DNA from: Micromonospora rifamycinica
GTDB lineage: Bacteria; Actinomycetota; Actinomycetes; Mycobacteriales; Micromonosporaceae
Assembly: GCF_900090265.1 (NCBI RefSeq)
Contig: NZ_LT607752.1
Coordinates: 5,586,001-5,650,000, forward strand
DNA length: 64,000 nt
Direction: 5' to 3'
Shown piece after piece: positions 54,231 to 61,595 of this stretch. Position numbers and translations under genes: made by a program. Below the pieces are notes generated by a model, which was not told where the DNA came from, did not search any database, and saw nothing but the letters and a program-made list of their open reading frames with translations. How positions within the stretch are numbered: position 1 is the first letter of the stretch; each line of letters opens with the position of its first letter.

Positions 54231-54899
54231 TCAGCCGCCCAGGCGCTTCAGGGCGTTCTGCAGGTTGGTCAGGTCGGTCTGCTGGGTGTTCTTCATGGTC
54301 TGCGCCACCGTGCGGACGTCGTCGTCGCCACCGGCGTCGAGGATGCCCTGGATCATGTGGATGCCGCCGAGATGGTGCTTGATCATCATCTGGAGGAAGA
54401 GGACGTCCAGCTCGCGCCCCTGGGCGACGCGTAGCTTCGCCATCTCCTCCGGGGTCGCCATGCCCGGCATCAGACCGTTTTCGATCTTGCCGGTGCCGTC
54501 CGGCATCCAGGCCATTCGGGGCTGGTCGCCGGTCGGGTCGAGCCCCCACGACCGCAGCCAGGTCTGCATGGTGCCGATCTCGCCCTGCTGGCCGGTGGCG
54601 ATGTCGCCACCGATCTGGCGTACCTCCGGGTCGGTGCCCCGGTCGAAGGCGATCAGCCCCATCTCCACCGCCTGGGCGTGGTGGGTGGTCATGTCCCGGG
54701 CGAAGCCCGCCTCCGCGGAGTCGTTACCCGGCCGGGTCAACGTCGGGGTCAGCAGGCCGCCCGCGTACCCGAGGAGGAGGCCGACCACGACGGCTGCGGC
54801 CAGGGCGAGCACGCCGTAGCGGCCGGCGGGCCGCCGGTCACCGGAACCGGTGACCGAGGGCTCGGCCGACGGGGTGCTGGTCGTCACGGAGGCGGTCAT
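54231..54899 (-). CDS. DUF305 domain-containing membrane-anchored protein
   Basis: A 222-residue protein with one N-terminal membrane helix (YGVLALAAAVVVGLLLGYAGG, about 29-50) and an extracytoplasmic four-helix DUF305 domain. The family's two His pairs are present: M-T-T-H-H-A-Q-A-V-E-M (about 73) and M-M-I-K-H-H-L-G-G-I-H-M (about 170), probably metal-binding. DUF305 is a ferritin-like fold often near copper or redox genes. ATG 54899 has GAGGA 8 bp upstream. It follows the DUF3105 gene by 10 bp, and the pair upstream of argS is a familiar actinomycete arrangement. Confidence 0.9.
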   Translation of the reverse strand: MTASVTTSTPSAEPSVTGSGDRRPAGRYGVLALAAAVVVGLLLGYAGGLLTPTLTRPGNDSAEAGFARDMTTHHAQAVEMGLIAFDRGTDPEVRQIGGDIATGQQGEIGTMQTWLRSWGLDPTGDQPRMAWMPDGTGKIENGLMPGMATPEEMAKLRVAQGRELDVLFLQMMIKHHLGGIHMIQGILDAGGDDDVRTVAQTMKNTQQTDLTNLQNALKRLGG

Positions 54900-54909
54900 C
54901 GCCACGTCC

Positions 54910-55725
54910 TCACTGGGTGGGGGGCTGCTGCTGTTGCTGCGGGACGTTGTCGCGCGGGGCCGTGCCGGTGGCCGTGATGCCCTGGCCGCAGTTGGCGTTC
55001 GGACCCTCGACCGAGGCGTTCACCCGCAGCGTCTTGATGAACTCGTCGATCCGGCTGTCGTCGGCGTTGTCGACCTTGAGCTGGTAGCCCCACGCCTGGA
55101 GCGAGATCGGCTTGTCCAGCCCCTCGAACGGGCTGAGCATCGCCTTCTCCACGCCCTGCACCTTGCTCCGGAGCTTGCTGACCTGGTCGGCCGGCAGGTC
55201 GGGGCGGTAGGTGACCCAGACGGTGCCGTGCTCCAGGCTGTGCACCGCGTGCTCGTTGGCGATCGGGGCGTCGTAGACGTCACCCATGCAGTTCTGCCAC
55301 GCCGGGTTGTGCGGGCCGGCGACCGGCGGGAGGACGTCGTACTTGATCGCGCCCTGCTGGTGCTGACCGCCCTGGACGAGCTTGGGGTCCTTCTCCCGGA
55401 AGTCGACGATGCCGTCGATGTCGGCGGCCCGCTGCTCCCAGGACTTGGAACCCTGGAAGGCGGCGTACGCGCCGTAGCCGATGATCGAGACGGCGAGCAC
55501 ACCCACGGCGACGAACAGGGCGATCGGACCCCAGGAACGGCCCTGGCTGACCTTCACCGGGGTGATCGGCTTGCGGGGGCCCTTGCCGCCCGACGTCTGC
55601 CGGGGTGCGGCGGACTTGGCTGCCCCGGGCTTGGCGCCGGACGCGGGCCGGCCCGCCGCCGGCTTCTTGCCGGTGCTGACCACGGTCGGACGGCGCTCAG
55701 GGCCGCCCGGGGTGCTGATGCTCAT
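54910..55725 (-). CDS. DUF3105 domain-containing membrane-anchored protein
   Basis: A 271-residue protein: a Lys/Pro/Ala-rich cytoplasmic N-terminus (1-60), one membrane helix (WGPIALFVAVGVLAVSIIGYG, about 65-88), then the DUF3105 domain outside. Family landmarks are HQQGAIKYDVLPPVAGPHNPAWQNC, NEHAVHSLEHGTVWVTYRPDL and the two conserved Cys (in WQNCMG and NANCGQG), which could form a disulfide. His-rich loops (G-P-H-N, E-H-A-V-H-S-L-E-H-G) suggest metal binding. First gene of a two-gene operon with DUF305, divergent from argS. Function unknown. Confidence 0.9.
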   Translation of the reverse strand: MSISTPGGPERRPTVVSTGKKPAAGRPASGAKPGAAKSAAPRQTSGGKGPRKPITPVKVSQGRSWGPIALFVAVGVLAVSIIGYGAYAAFQGSKSWEQRAADIDGIVDFREKDPKLVQGGQHQQGAIKYDVLPPVAGPHNPAWQNCMGDVYDAPIANEHAVHSLEHGTVWVTYRPDLPADQVSKLRSKVQGVEKAMLSPFEGLDKPISLQAWGYQLKVDNADDSRIDEFIKTLRVNASVEGPNANCGQGITATGTAPRDNVPQQQQQPPTQ

Positions 55726-55811
55726 CGTGCCTCGTCAGGTCGGTCGGTCAGGGGATCTGGCGGGCCGGGTGACGCTCAGGGTCGCCGCCGAGTGCCCGAG
55801 TCTACCCCCGA

Positions 55812-55817
55812 TAACAT
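55812..55817 (+). promoter_or_regulatory. -10 hexamer of a probable leaderless argS transcript
   Basis: TAACAT ends 6 bp before the argS GTG. No Shine-Dalgarno lies between them, so the mRNA probably starts at the GTG. The promoter shares a 98-bp region with the divergent DUF3105 gene. Confidence 0.5.
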
Positions 55818-55823
55818 GGTTCG

Positions 55824-57488
55824 GTGACTCCCGCAGAACTCGCCGAGGTCGTCCTCTCCGCAGCCCACGCCGTTTTCACCGAGCGCGGGCTCGACCCCGC
55901 CGCGCTTCCGGGGCGTACGACGGTGGAGCGACCGCGTAACCCCGACCACGGCGACTACGCCTCGACGCTGGCCCTCCAGCTCAGCAAGAAGGTCGGCGTC
56001 CCGCCCCGGGAGCTGGCCGCCGCGCTGGCCGGGCAGCTCGGCCGGGCGGCCGGGGTCAAGTCGGTGGAGATCGCCGGCCCCGGGTTCCTCAACATCCGGC
56101 TCGACGCCGCCGCCGCCGGCCAGCTCGCCCGGGTGATCGTCGAGGCCGGCGGGGAGTACGGCCGCAGCGACCGGCTCGCCGGCCAGCGGATCAACCTGGA
56201 GTTCGTCTCGGCCAACCCGACCGGCCCGGTGCACATCGGCGGGGTCCGCTGGGCCGCCGTCGGCGACGCGCTCAGCCGGCTGCTGCGGGCCGCCGGCGCC
56301 GAGGTCGGCACCGAGTACTACTTCAACGACGCCGGGTCGCAGATCGACCGGTTCGCCCGGTCGCTGCTCTGCGCGGCGAAGGGCGAGCCGGCCCCCGAGG
56401 ACGGCTACGGCGGGGCGTACATCGCCGAGATCGCCGAGCAGGTCCGGGCGGTCCGGCCGGACGTGCTCGACCTGCCCGACGGCGAGGCCCAGGAGGTTTT
56501 CCGGGTCGAGGGCGTGACGCTGATGTTCGCCGAGATCAAGTCGTCGCTGCGTGGCTTCGGGGTGGAGTTCGACACCTACTTCAACGAGAAGGACCTGCAC
56601 GACCGGGGCGAGCTGGCCCTGGCCCTGGACCGGCTGCGCACGCAGGGCCACCTGTACGAGGCCGACGGGGCGACCTGGCTGCGCACCACCGACTTCGGTG
56701 ACGACAAGGACCGGGTGCTGCGCAAGTCCAACGGCGAGTGGACGTACTTCGCCGCCGACTGCGCCTACTACCTGGACAAGCGGGAGCGCGGCTTCGAGCG
56801 GGTCGTGATCATGCTGGGCGCCGACCACCACGGCTACCTCGGACGGATGAAGGCGATGTCCGCCTGCTTCGGCGACGACCCGGCGGTCAACCTGGAGATC
56901 CTCATCGGCCAGCTGGTCAACCTGGTCCGCGACGGCGTGCCGGTACGGATGAGCAAGCGGGCCGGCACCGTGGTCACCCTGGAGGACCTGGTCGACGCGA
57001 TCGGGGTGGACGCGGCCCGCTACGCGCTGGCCCGCTACTCCAGCGACTCCCCGATCGACATCGACGTCGAGTTGTGGACCCGGGCCACCCGCGACAACCC
57101 GGTCTACTACGTGCAGTACGTCGCCGCCCGGACGGCCAGCGTCGGCCGCAACGCCGCCGAGGTCGGCCTGGGCCGGGGCGACGGGGCCGGGTTCGACCCC
57201 GGGCTGCTCGACCACGACAAGGAGAACGAGCTGCTCAAGGCGCTCGCCGAGTTCCCCGCCGTGGTCGCCGCCGCCGCCGAGCTGCGCGAGCCGCACCGGG
57301 TGGCCCGCTACCTGGAGGACCTGGCCGGGGCGTACCACCGGTTCTACGACAACTGCCGGATCCTGCCGCGCGGCGACGAGGAGGTCACCGACCTGCACCG
57401 GGCCCGGCTCTGGCTCAACGACGCCACCCGCACGGTGATCGCCAACGGGCTGCGCCTGCTCGGCGTCTCCGCCCCGGAGAGGATGTAG
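55824..57488 (+). CDS. argS: Arginyl-tRNA synthetase
   Basis: A 554-residue class I synthetase. It has the ArgRS-specific N-terminal Add-1 domain (to about 110), the HIGH-equivalent ANPTGPVHIGGVR (about 131-143), the KMSKS-equivalent VRMSKRAG (about 377), YVQYVAART in the anticodon-binding domain and the conserved C-terminal R-L-L-G-V-S-A-P-E-R-M. It charges tRNA-Arg. First gene of the argS-lysA-hom-thrC run, an arrangement widespread in actinobacteria. GTG start. Confidence 0.97.
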   Translation: MTPAELAEVVLSAAHAVFTERGLDPAALPGRTTVERPRNPDHGDYASTLALQLSKKVGVPPRELAAALAGQLGRAAGVKSVEIAGPGFLNIRLDAAAAGQLARVIVEAGGEYGRSDRLAGQRINLEFVSANPTGPVHIGGVRWAAVGDALSRLLRAAGAEVGTEYYFNDAGSQIDRFARSLLCAAKGEPAPEDGYGGAYIAEIAEQVRAVRPDVLDLPDGEAQEVFRVEGVTLMFAEIKSSLRGFGVEFDTYFNEKDLHDRGELALALDRLRTQGHLYEADGATWLRTTDFGDDKDRVLRKSNGEWTYFAADCAYYLDKRERGFERVVIMLGADHHGYLGRMKAMSACFGDDPAVNLEILIGQLVNLVRDGVPVRMSKRAGTVVTLEDLVDAIGVDAARYALARYSSDSPIDIDVELWTRATRDNPVYYVQYVAARTASVGRNAAEVGLGRGDGAGFDPGLLDHDKENELLKALAEFPAVVAAAAELREPHRVARYLEDLAGAYHRFYDNCRILPRGDEEVTDLHRARLWLNDATRTVIANGLRLLGVSAPERM

Positions 57489-57576
57489 CCCTGATGCGTA
57501 CCCGAGGAACGGGCCTGCGTCCGCAGGTCGACGGCGCGGGCCGGCGGTCGCCGCGCCCCCGGGGCGGCGGTCGCTG

Positions 57577-58962
57577 ATGCGCGCCCACGAAGCCGGTGCG
57601 ATGCACGGCGACATCGGGGACCGGGGGCCGGGCTGGCTGCGGCCCCCGGCCGACGTGAACGCCCTGGTCCCGCAGCTCTGGCCGCGCCAGGTGGAGCGCG
57701 GCGTGGACGGCGCGCTGACCGTCGCGGGGCTCGACGTGCGCGAGCTGGCCGCCGGGTACGGTACCCCGGCGTACGTCCTCGACGAGGACGACCTGCGCTC
57801 GCGCGCCCGGGACTTCCGGGCCGCCTTCCCCGACGTGGACGTCTACTACGCCGGCAAGGCGTTCCTCTGCCGGGCGGTGGTCCGGATGATCGCCGAGGAG
57901 GGGCTGCACCTGGACGTCTGCTCCGGGGGCGAGCTGGCCACCGCGCTGTCGGCCGGGATGCCGGCGGAGCGGATCGGCTTCCACGGCAACAACAAGTCGG
58001 TCGCCGAGCTGACCCGGGCGCTGGACGCCGGGGTGGGCCGGATCATCCTCGACTCGTTCACCGAGATCGACCGGCTGACCGCGCTGGCCCGGGAGCGCGG
58101 GGTCCGCCCCGGCGTGCTGATCCGGGTCACCGTCGGGGTGGAGGCGCACACCCACGAGTTCATCGCCACCGCCCACGAGGACCAGAAGTTCGGCTTCTCG
58201 CTGGCCGGCGGGGCCGCCGCCGCAGCCGCCTTCACGGTCCTCGACGAGGGCGTGCTGGACCTGCGCGGGCTGCACTCGCACATCGGCTCGCAGATCTTCG
58301 ACACCAGTGGTTTCGAGGTCTCCGCCCGCCGGGTGCTCGCCCTGCAGGCGCAGATCCGCGACGCGCGTGGGGTGGAGCTGCCCGAGCTGGACCTGGGCGG
58401 CGGCTTCGGCATCGCGTACACCACCCAGGACGACCCGGCCACCCCGGACGAGCTGGCCAAGCGGCTCCGCAAGATCGTCGACTCGGAGTGCGCGGCGGAG
58501 AACCTGGCCGTCCCGCACCTGTCGATCGAGCCGGGCCGGGCCATCGTCGGCCCCGCCGTGTTCACCCTGTACACGGTCGGCACCGTCAAGGACGTCGACG
58601 GGCTGCGGACGTACGTCAGCGTGGACGGCGGGATGAGCGACAACATCCGGACCGCCCTCTACGACGCGTCCTACTCGGCGACGCTGGCCGACCGGGCCTC
58701 GACCGCCGAGCCGCTGCTGGCCCGCGTGGTGGGAAAGCACTGTGAGTCCGGGGACATCGTGGTGAAGGATGAATTCCTGCCCGCCGACGTGCAGCCCGGA
58801 GATCTTGTCGCGGTCCCCGGCACGGGGGCGTACTGCCGCAGCATGGCCAGCAACTACAACCACGTGCCCCGCCCCCCGGTGGTCGCGGTGCGTGACGGCC
58901 GAGCCCGGCTGATCGTTCGACGGGAAACCGAAGAAGACCTGCTCGCCTTGGATGTGGGATGA
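57577..58962 (+). CDS. lysA: Diaminopimelate decarboxylase
   Basis: A 461-residue fold-III PLP decarboxylase, the last step of lysine synthesis. PLP Lys in YYAGKAFLC (about 91), LHSHIGSQIF, the Gly-rich phosphate loop LDLGGGFGIAYT, EPGRAIVGPA, and the substrate/cofactor residues in HCESGDIV and GAYCRSMASNYN. All active-site landmarks are intact. It overlaps hom by 4 bp (ATGA). GTG/ATG choices upstream exist, but the ATG at 57577 gives the usual length with the typical N-terminal extension. Confidence 0.97.
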   Translation: MRAHEAGAMHGDIGDRGPGWLRPPADVNALVPQLWPRQVERGVDGALTVAGLDVRELAAGYGTPAYVLDEDDLRSRARDFRAAFPDVDVYYAGKAFLCRAVVRMIAEEGLHLDVCSGGELATALSAGMPAERIGFHGNNKSVAELTRALDAGVGRIILDSFTEIDRLTALARERGVRPGVLIRVTVGVEAHTHEFIATAHEDQKFGFSLAGGAAAAAAFTVLDEGVLDLRGLHSHIGSQIFDTSGFEVSARRVLALQAQIRDARGVELPELDLGGGFGIAYTTQDDPATPDELAKRLRKIVDSECAAENLAVPHLSIEPGRAIVGPAVFTLYTVGTVKDVDGLRTYVSVDGGMSDNIRTALYDASYSATLADRASTAEPLLARVVGKHCESGDIVVKDEFLPADVQPGDLVAVPGTGAYCRSMASNYNHVPRPPVVAVRDGRARLIVRRETEEDLLALDVG

Positions 58963-60284
58963 CGTCACCTGTGCGCTTGGCCCTGCTCGGCTGTGGAACG
59001 GTGGGCAGCGAGGTGGTCCGGCTGCTGCACACGCAGGCCGCCGACCTGGCCGCCCGGATCGGCGCTCCGCTGGAGATCGCCGGCATCGCCGTCCGCCGGG
59101 TCGGCCGGGACCGGGGTGACCTCCCCGTCGACCCGGCGCTGTTCACCACCGACCCGCTCGGCCTGATCAAACGCGACGACGTGGACGTGGTCGTCGAGGT
59201 GGTCGGCGGCATCGAGCCGGCGCGGAGCTGGCTGGTGGAGGCGCTACGCGCCGGTAAGAGCGTGGTCACCGCCAACAAGGCGCTGCTCGCCGAGGACGGG
59301 GCGGCCCTGCACGACGCGGCGGCCGAGGGCGGGGCCGACCTCTACTACGAGGCGTCCGTGGCCGGGGCGATCCCGCTGCTGCGCCCGCTGCGCGAGTCGC
59401 TGCACGGCGACCGGATCAACCGGGTCACCGGCATCGTCAACGGCACCACCAACTTCATCCTCTCCGCGATGGACGCCACCGGCGCCGGCTTCGCCGAGGC
59501 GCTCGACGAGGCGACCGAGCTGGGGTACGCCGAGGCCGACCCGACCGCCGACGTGGAGGGCTTCGACGCCGCCGCCAAGGCCGCCATCCTGGCCTCGCTC
59601 GCCTTCCACACCCGGGTCACCGCCGCCGACGTGCACCGCGAGGGCATCACCGAGGTCACCGTCGCCGACATGGCCAGCGCCAAGGCGATGGGCTGCACCA
59701 TCAAGCTGCTCTGCATCGCCGCCCGGGGCACCGACGCGGCCGGCGGGGAGACGGTCAGCGTCCGGGTGCACCCCGCGATGATCCCGCTGACCCACCCGCT
59801 GGCCAGCGTCGGCGACGCGTTCAACGCGGTCTTCGTCGAGGCCGAGGCGGCCGGGCAGTTGATGTTCTACGGCCGGGGGGCGGGCGGGGCGCCGACCGCC
59901 AGCGCGGTCCTCGGCGACGTGGTGGCGGTGGCCCGCAACCGGCTCGCCGGGGCGTACGCGGCCAGCGAGTCCGCCTACGCCGACCTGTCGGTCCGGCCGA
60001 TGGGCGAGGCGCTGACCCGCTACCACATCAGCCTCGACGTGGTCGACCGCCCGGGTGTGCTCCAGGCGGTGGCCGGGGTGTTCGCCCGGCACGACGTCTC
60101 CATCGCCACCGTCCGGCAGGGGCCGGCCGGGGGCGGCCCGGCGGGGCGGGGCGAGGACGCCGACCTGGTGATCGTCACCCACGTCGCCCCGGACGCCGCG
60201 CTCGCCGCGACGGTAGGGGAGCTGCGCGGGCTGGACATCGTCCGCTCGGTGGCCAGCGTGCTGCGGGTCGAGGGCGGGGCGTGA
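58959..60284 (+). CDS. hom: Homoserine dehydrogenase
   Basis: A 441-residue enzyme reducing aspartate semialdehyde to homoserine. NAD(P)-binding LLGCGTVGSEVV at the N-terminus, VVTANKALLAEDGAAL, GIVNGTTNFILSAMD, and the catalytic region with GYAEADPTADVEGFDAAAKAAILA. A C-terminal ACT domain (about 352-435; HISLDVVDRPGVLQAVAGVF) points to threonine feedback. Coupled to lysA by ATGA. Confidence 0.97.
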   Translation: MTSPVRLALLGCGTVGSEVVRLLHTQAADLAARIGAPLEIAGIAVRRVGRDRGDLPVDPALFTTDPLGLIKRDDVDVVVEVVGGIEPARSWLVEALRAGKSVVTANKALLAEDGAALHDAAAEGGADLYYEASVAGAIPLLRPLRESLHGDRINRVTGIVNGTTNFILSAMDATGAGFAEALDEATELGYAEADPTADVEGFDAAAKAAILASLAFHTRVTAADVHREGITEVTVADMASAKAMGCTIKLLCIAARGTDAAGGETVSVRVHPAMIPLTHPLASVGDAFNAVFVEAEAAGQLMFYGRGAGGAPTASAVLGDVVAVARNRLAGAYAASESAYADLSVRPMGEALTRYHISLDVVDRPGVLQAVAGVFARHDVSIATVRQGPAGGGPAGRGEDADLVIVTHVAPDAALAATVGELRGLDIVRSVASVLRVEGGA

Positions 60285-60398
60285 CCCGGCGTCTCGCCTG
60301 ATGGTTATCAGTGGGTGTGCCGGGGCCCGGTCGGCGAGGCTGGTCCAGGCTGGCAGGGGCTCCGGCACGGCCGGGGCGGCAGAGGCGAGGAGAGCGAC

Positions 60399-61448
60399 AT
60401 GTGGCGGGGCCTGATCGAGACCTACCGGGACCGGCTGCCGGTCACCGACGCCACGCCCGTGGTCACCCTGCACGAGGGGAACACCCCGCTGCTGCCCGCG
60501 CCGGCGCTCTCCGCCCGGCTCGGCGCCGACGTCTACCTCAAGGTCGAGGGGGCCAACCCGACCGGGTCGTTCAAGGACCGGGGCATGACGGTCGCCGTGT
60601 CCAAGGCCGTCGAGGCCGGCGACAAGGCGATCATCTGCGCCTCCACCGGCAACACCAGCGCCTCCGCCGCCGCGTACGCGGCCCGCGCCGGGATCACCTG
60701 CGCGGTGCTGGTGCCGCAGGGCAAGATCGCGCTGGGCAAGCTGGCCCAGGCGCTGGTGCACGGGGCCAAGCTGCTCCAGGTGCAGGGCAACTTCGACGAC
60801 TGCCTCGCGCTGGCCTCGAAGCTCGCCCAGGACTTCCCGGTGGCCCTGGTCAACTCGGTCAACCCGGACCGGCTGCACGGCCAGAAGACGGCCGCCTTCG
60901 AGATCGTCGAGGCGCTCGGTGACGCCCCCGACATCCACTGCCTGCCGGTCGGCAACGCCGGCAACATCTCCGCCTACTGGATGGGCTACTCGGAGGACCT
61001 GCGGGCCGGCAACGCCACCCGCGCCCCGAGGATGTTCGGCTTCCAGGCCGCCGGGGCGGCCCCCATCGTCAGCGGCCAGGTGGTGCCGGAGCCGTCGACC
61101 ATCGCCACCGCCATCCGGATCGGCAACCCGGCGAGCTGGACCAAGGCCCTCGACGCCCGGGACGCCTCGCAGGGGCTGATCGCCGCGGTGACCGACCGGG
61201 AGATCCTCGCCGCCTACCGGCTGCTGGCCCGGGAGGTGGGGGTCTTCGTCGAGCTGGGCAGCGCGGCCAGCGTGGCGGGCCTGCTCCAGCAGGGGGCCGA
61301 GGGCCGGGTGCCCGCCGGGGCGACGGTGGTCTGCACGGTCACCGGCCACGGCCTGAAGGACCCGGAGTGGGCGATCTCCACCGCGCCCGCCCCGATCACC
61401 ATCGCCAACGACGCCCTGACCGCCGCCCGCTCCCTCGACCTGGCCTGA
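60399..61448 (+). CDS. thrC: Threonine synthase
   Basis: A 349-residue PLP enzyme converting phosphohomoserine to threonine. PLP Lys in NPTGSFKDRGMT (about 59), ASTGNTSASAAAYAARAG phosphate-side motif, VGNAGNISAYWMGY, and TGHGLKDP at the end. GAGGAG precedes the ATG. It is 114 bp after hom, so it may have an internal promoter. thrB (homoserine kinase), often next, is not in the window; an RND permease follows instead. Confidence 0.96.
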   Translation: MWRGLIETYRDRLPVTDATPVVTLHEGNTPLLPAPALSARLGADVYLKVEGANPTGSFKDRGMTVAVSKAVEAGDKAIICASTGNTSASAAAYAARAGITCAVLVPQGKIALGKLAQALVHGAKLLQVQGNFDDCLALASKLAQDFPVALVNSVNPDRLHGQKTAAFEIVEALGDAPDIHCLPVGNAGNISAYWMGYSEDLRAGNATRAPRMFGFQAAGAAPIVSGQVVPEPSTIATAIRIGNPASWTKALDARDASQGLIAAVTDREILAAYRLLAREVGVFVELGSAASVAGLLQQGAEGRVPAGATVVCTVTGHGLKDPEWAISTAPAPITIANDALTAARSLDLA

Positions 61449-61595
61449 TCCCGATCCCGGCCGGGGCGGCGGTGCCGGCCGGCGTGCCGTCCCCGTCGAC
61501 CCGGCCGGCGGGTGACCACCCCGTTACGGGTGGGGGAGACCGGGTCGGGCAGACTTTCCTACGCCTGTCCCCTCTCCCAGGAGTGAGCCACGCCG

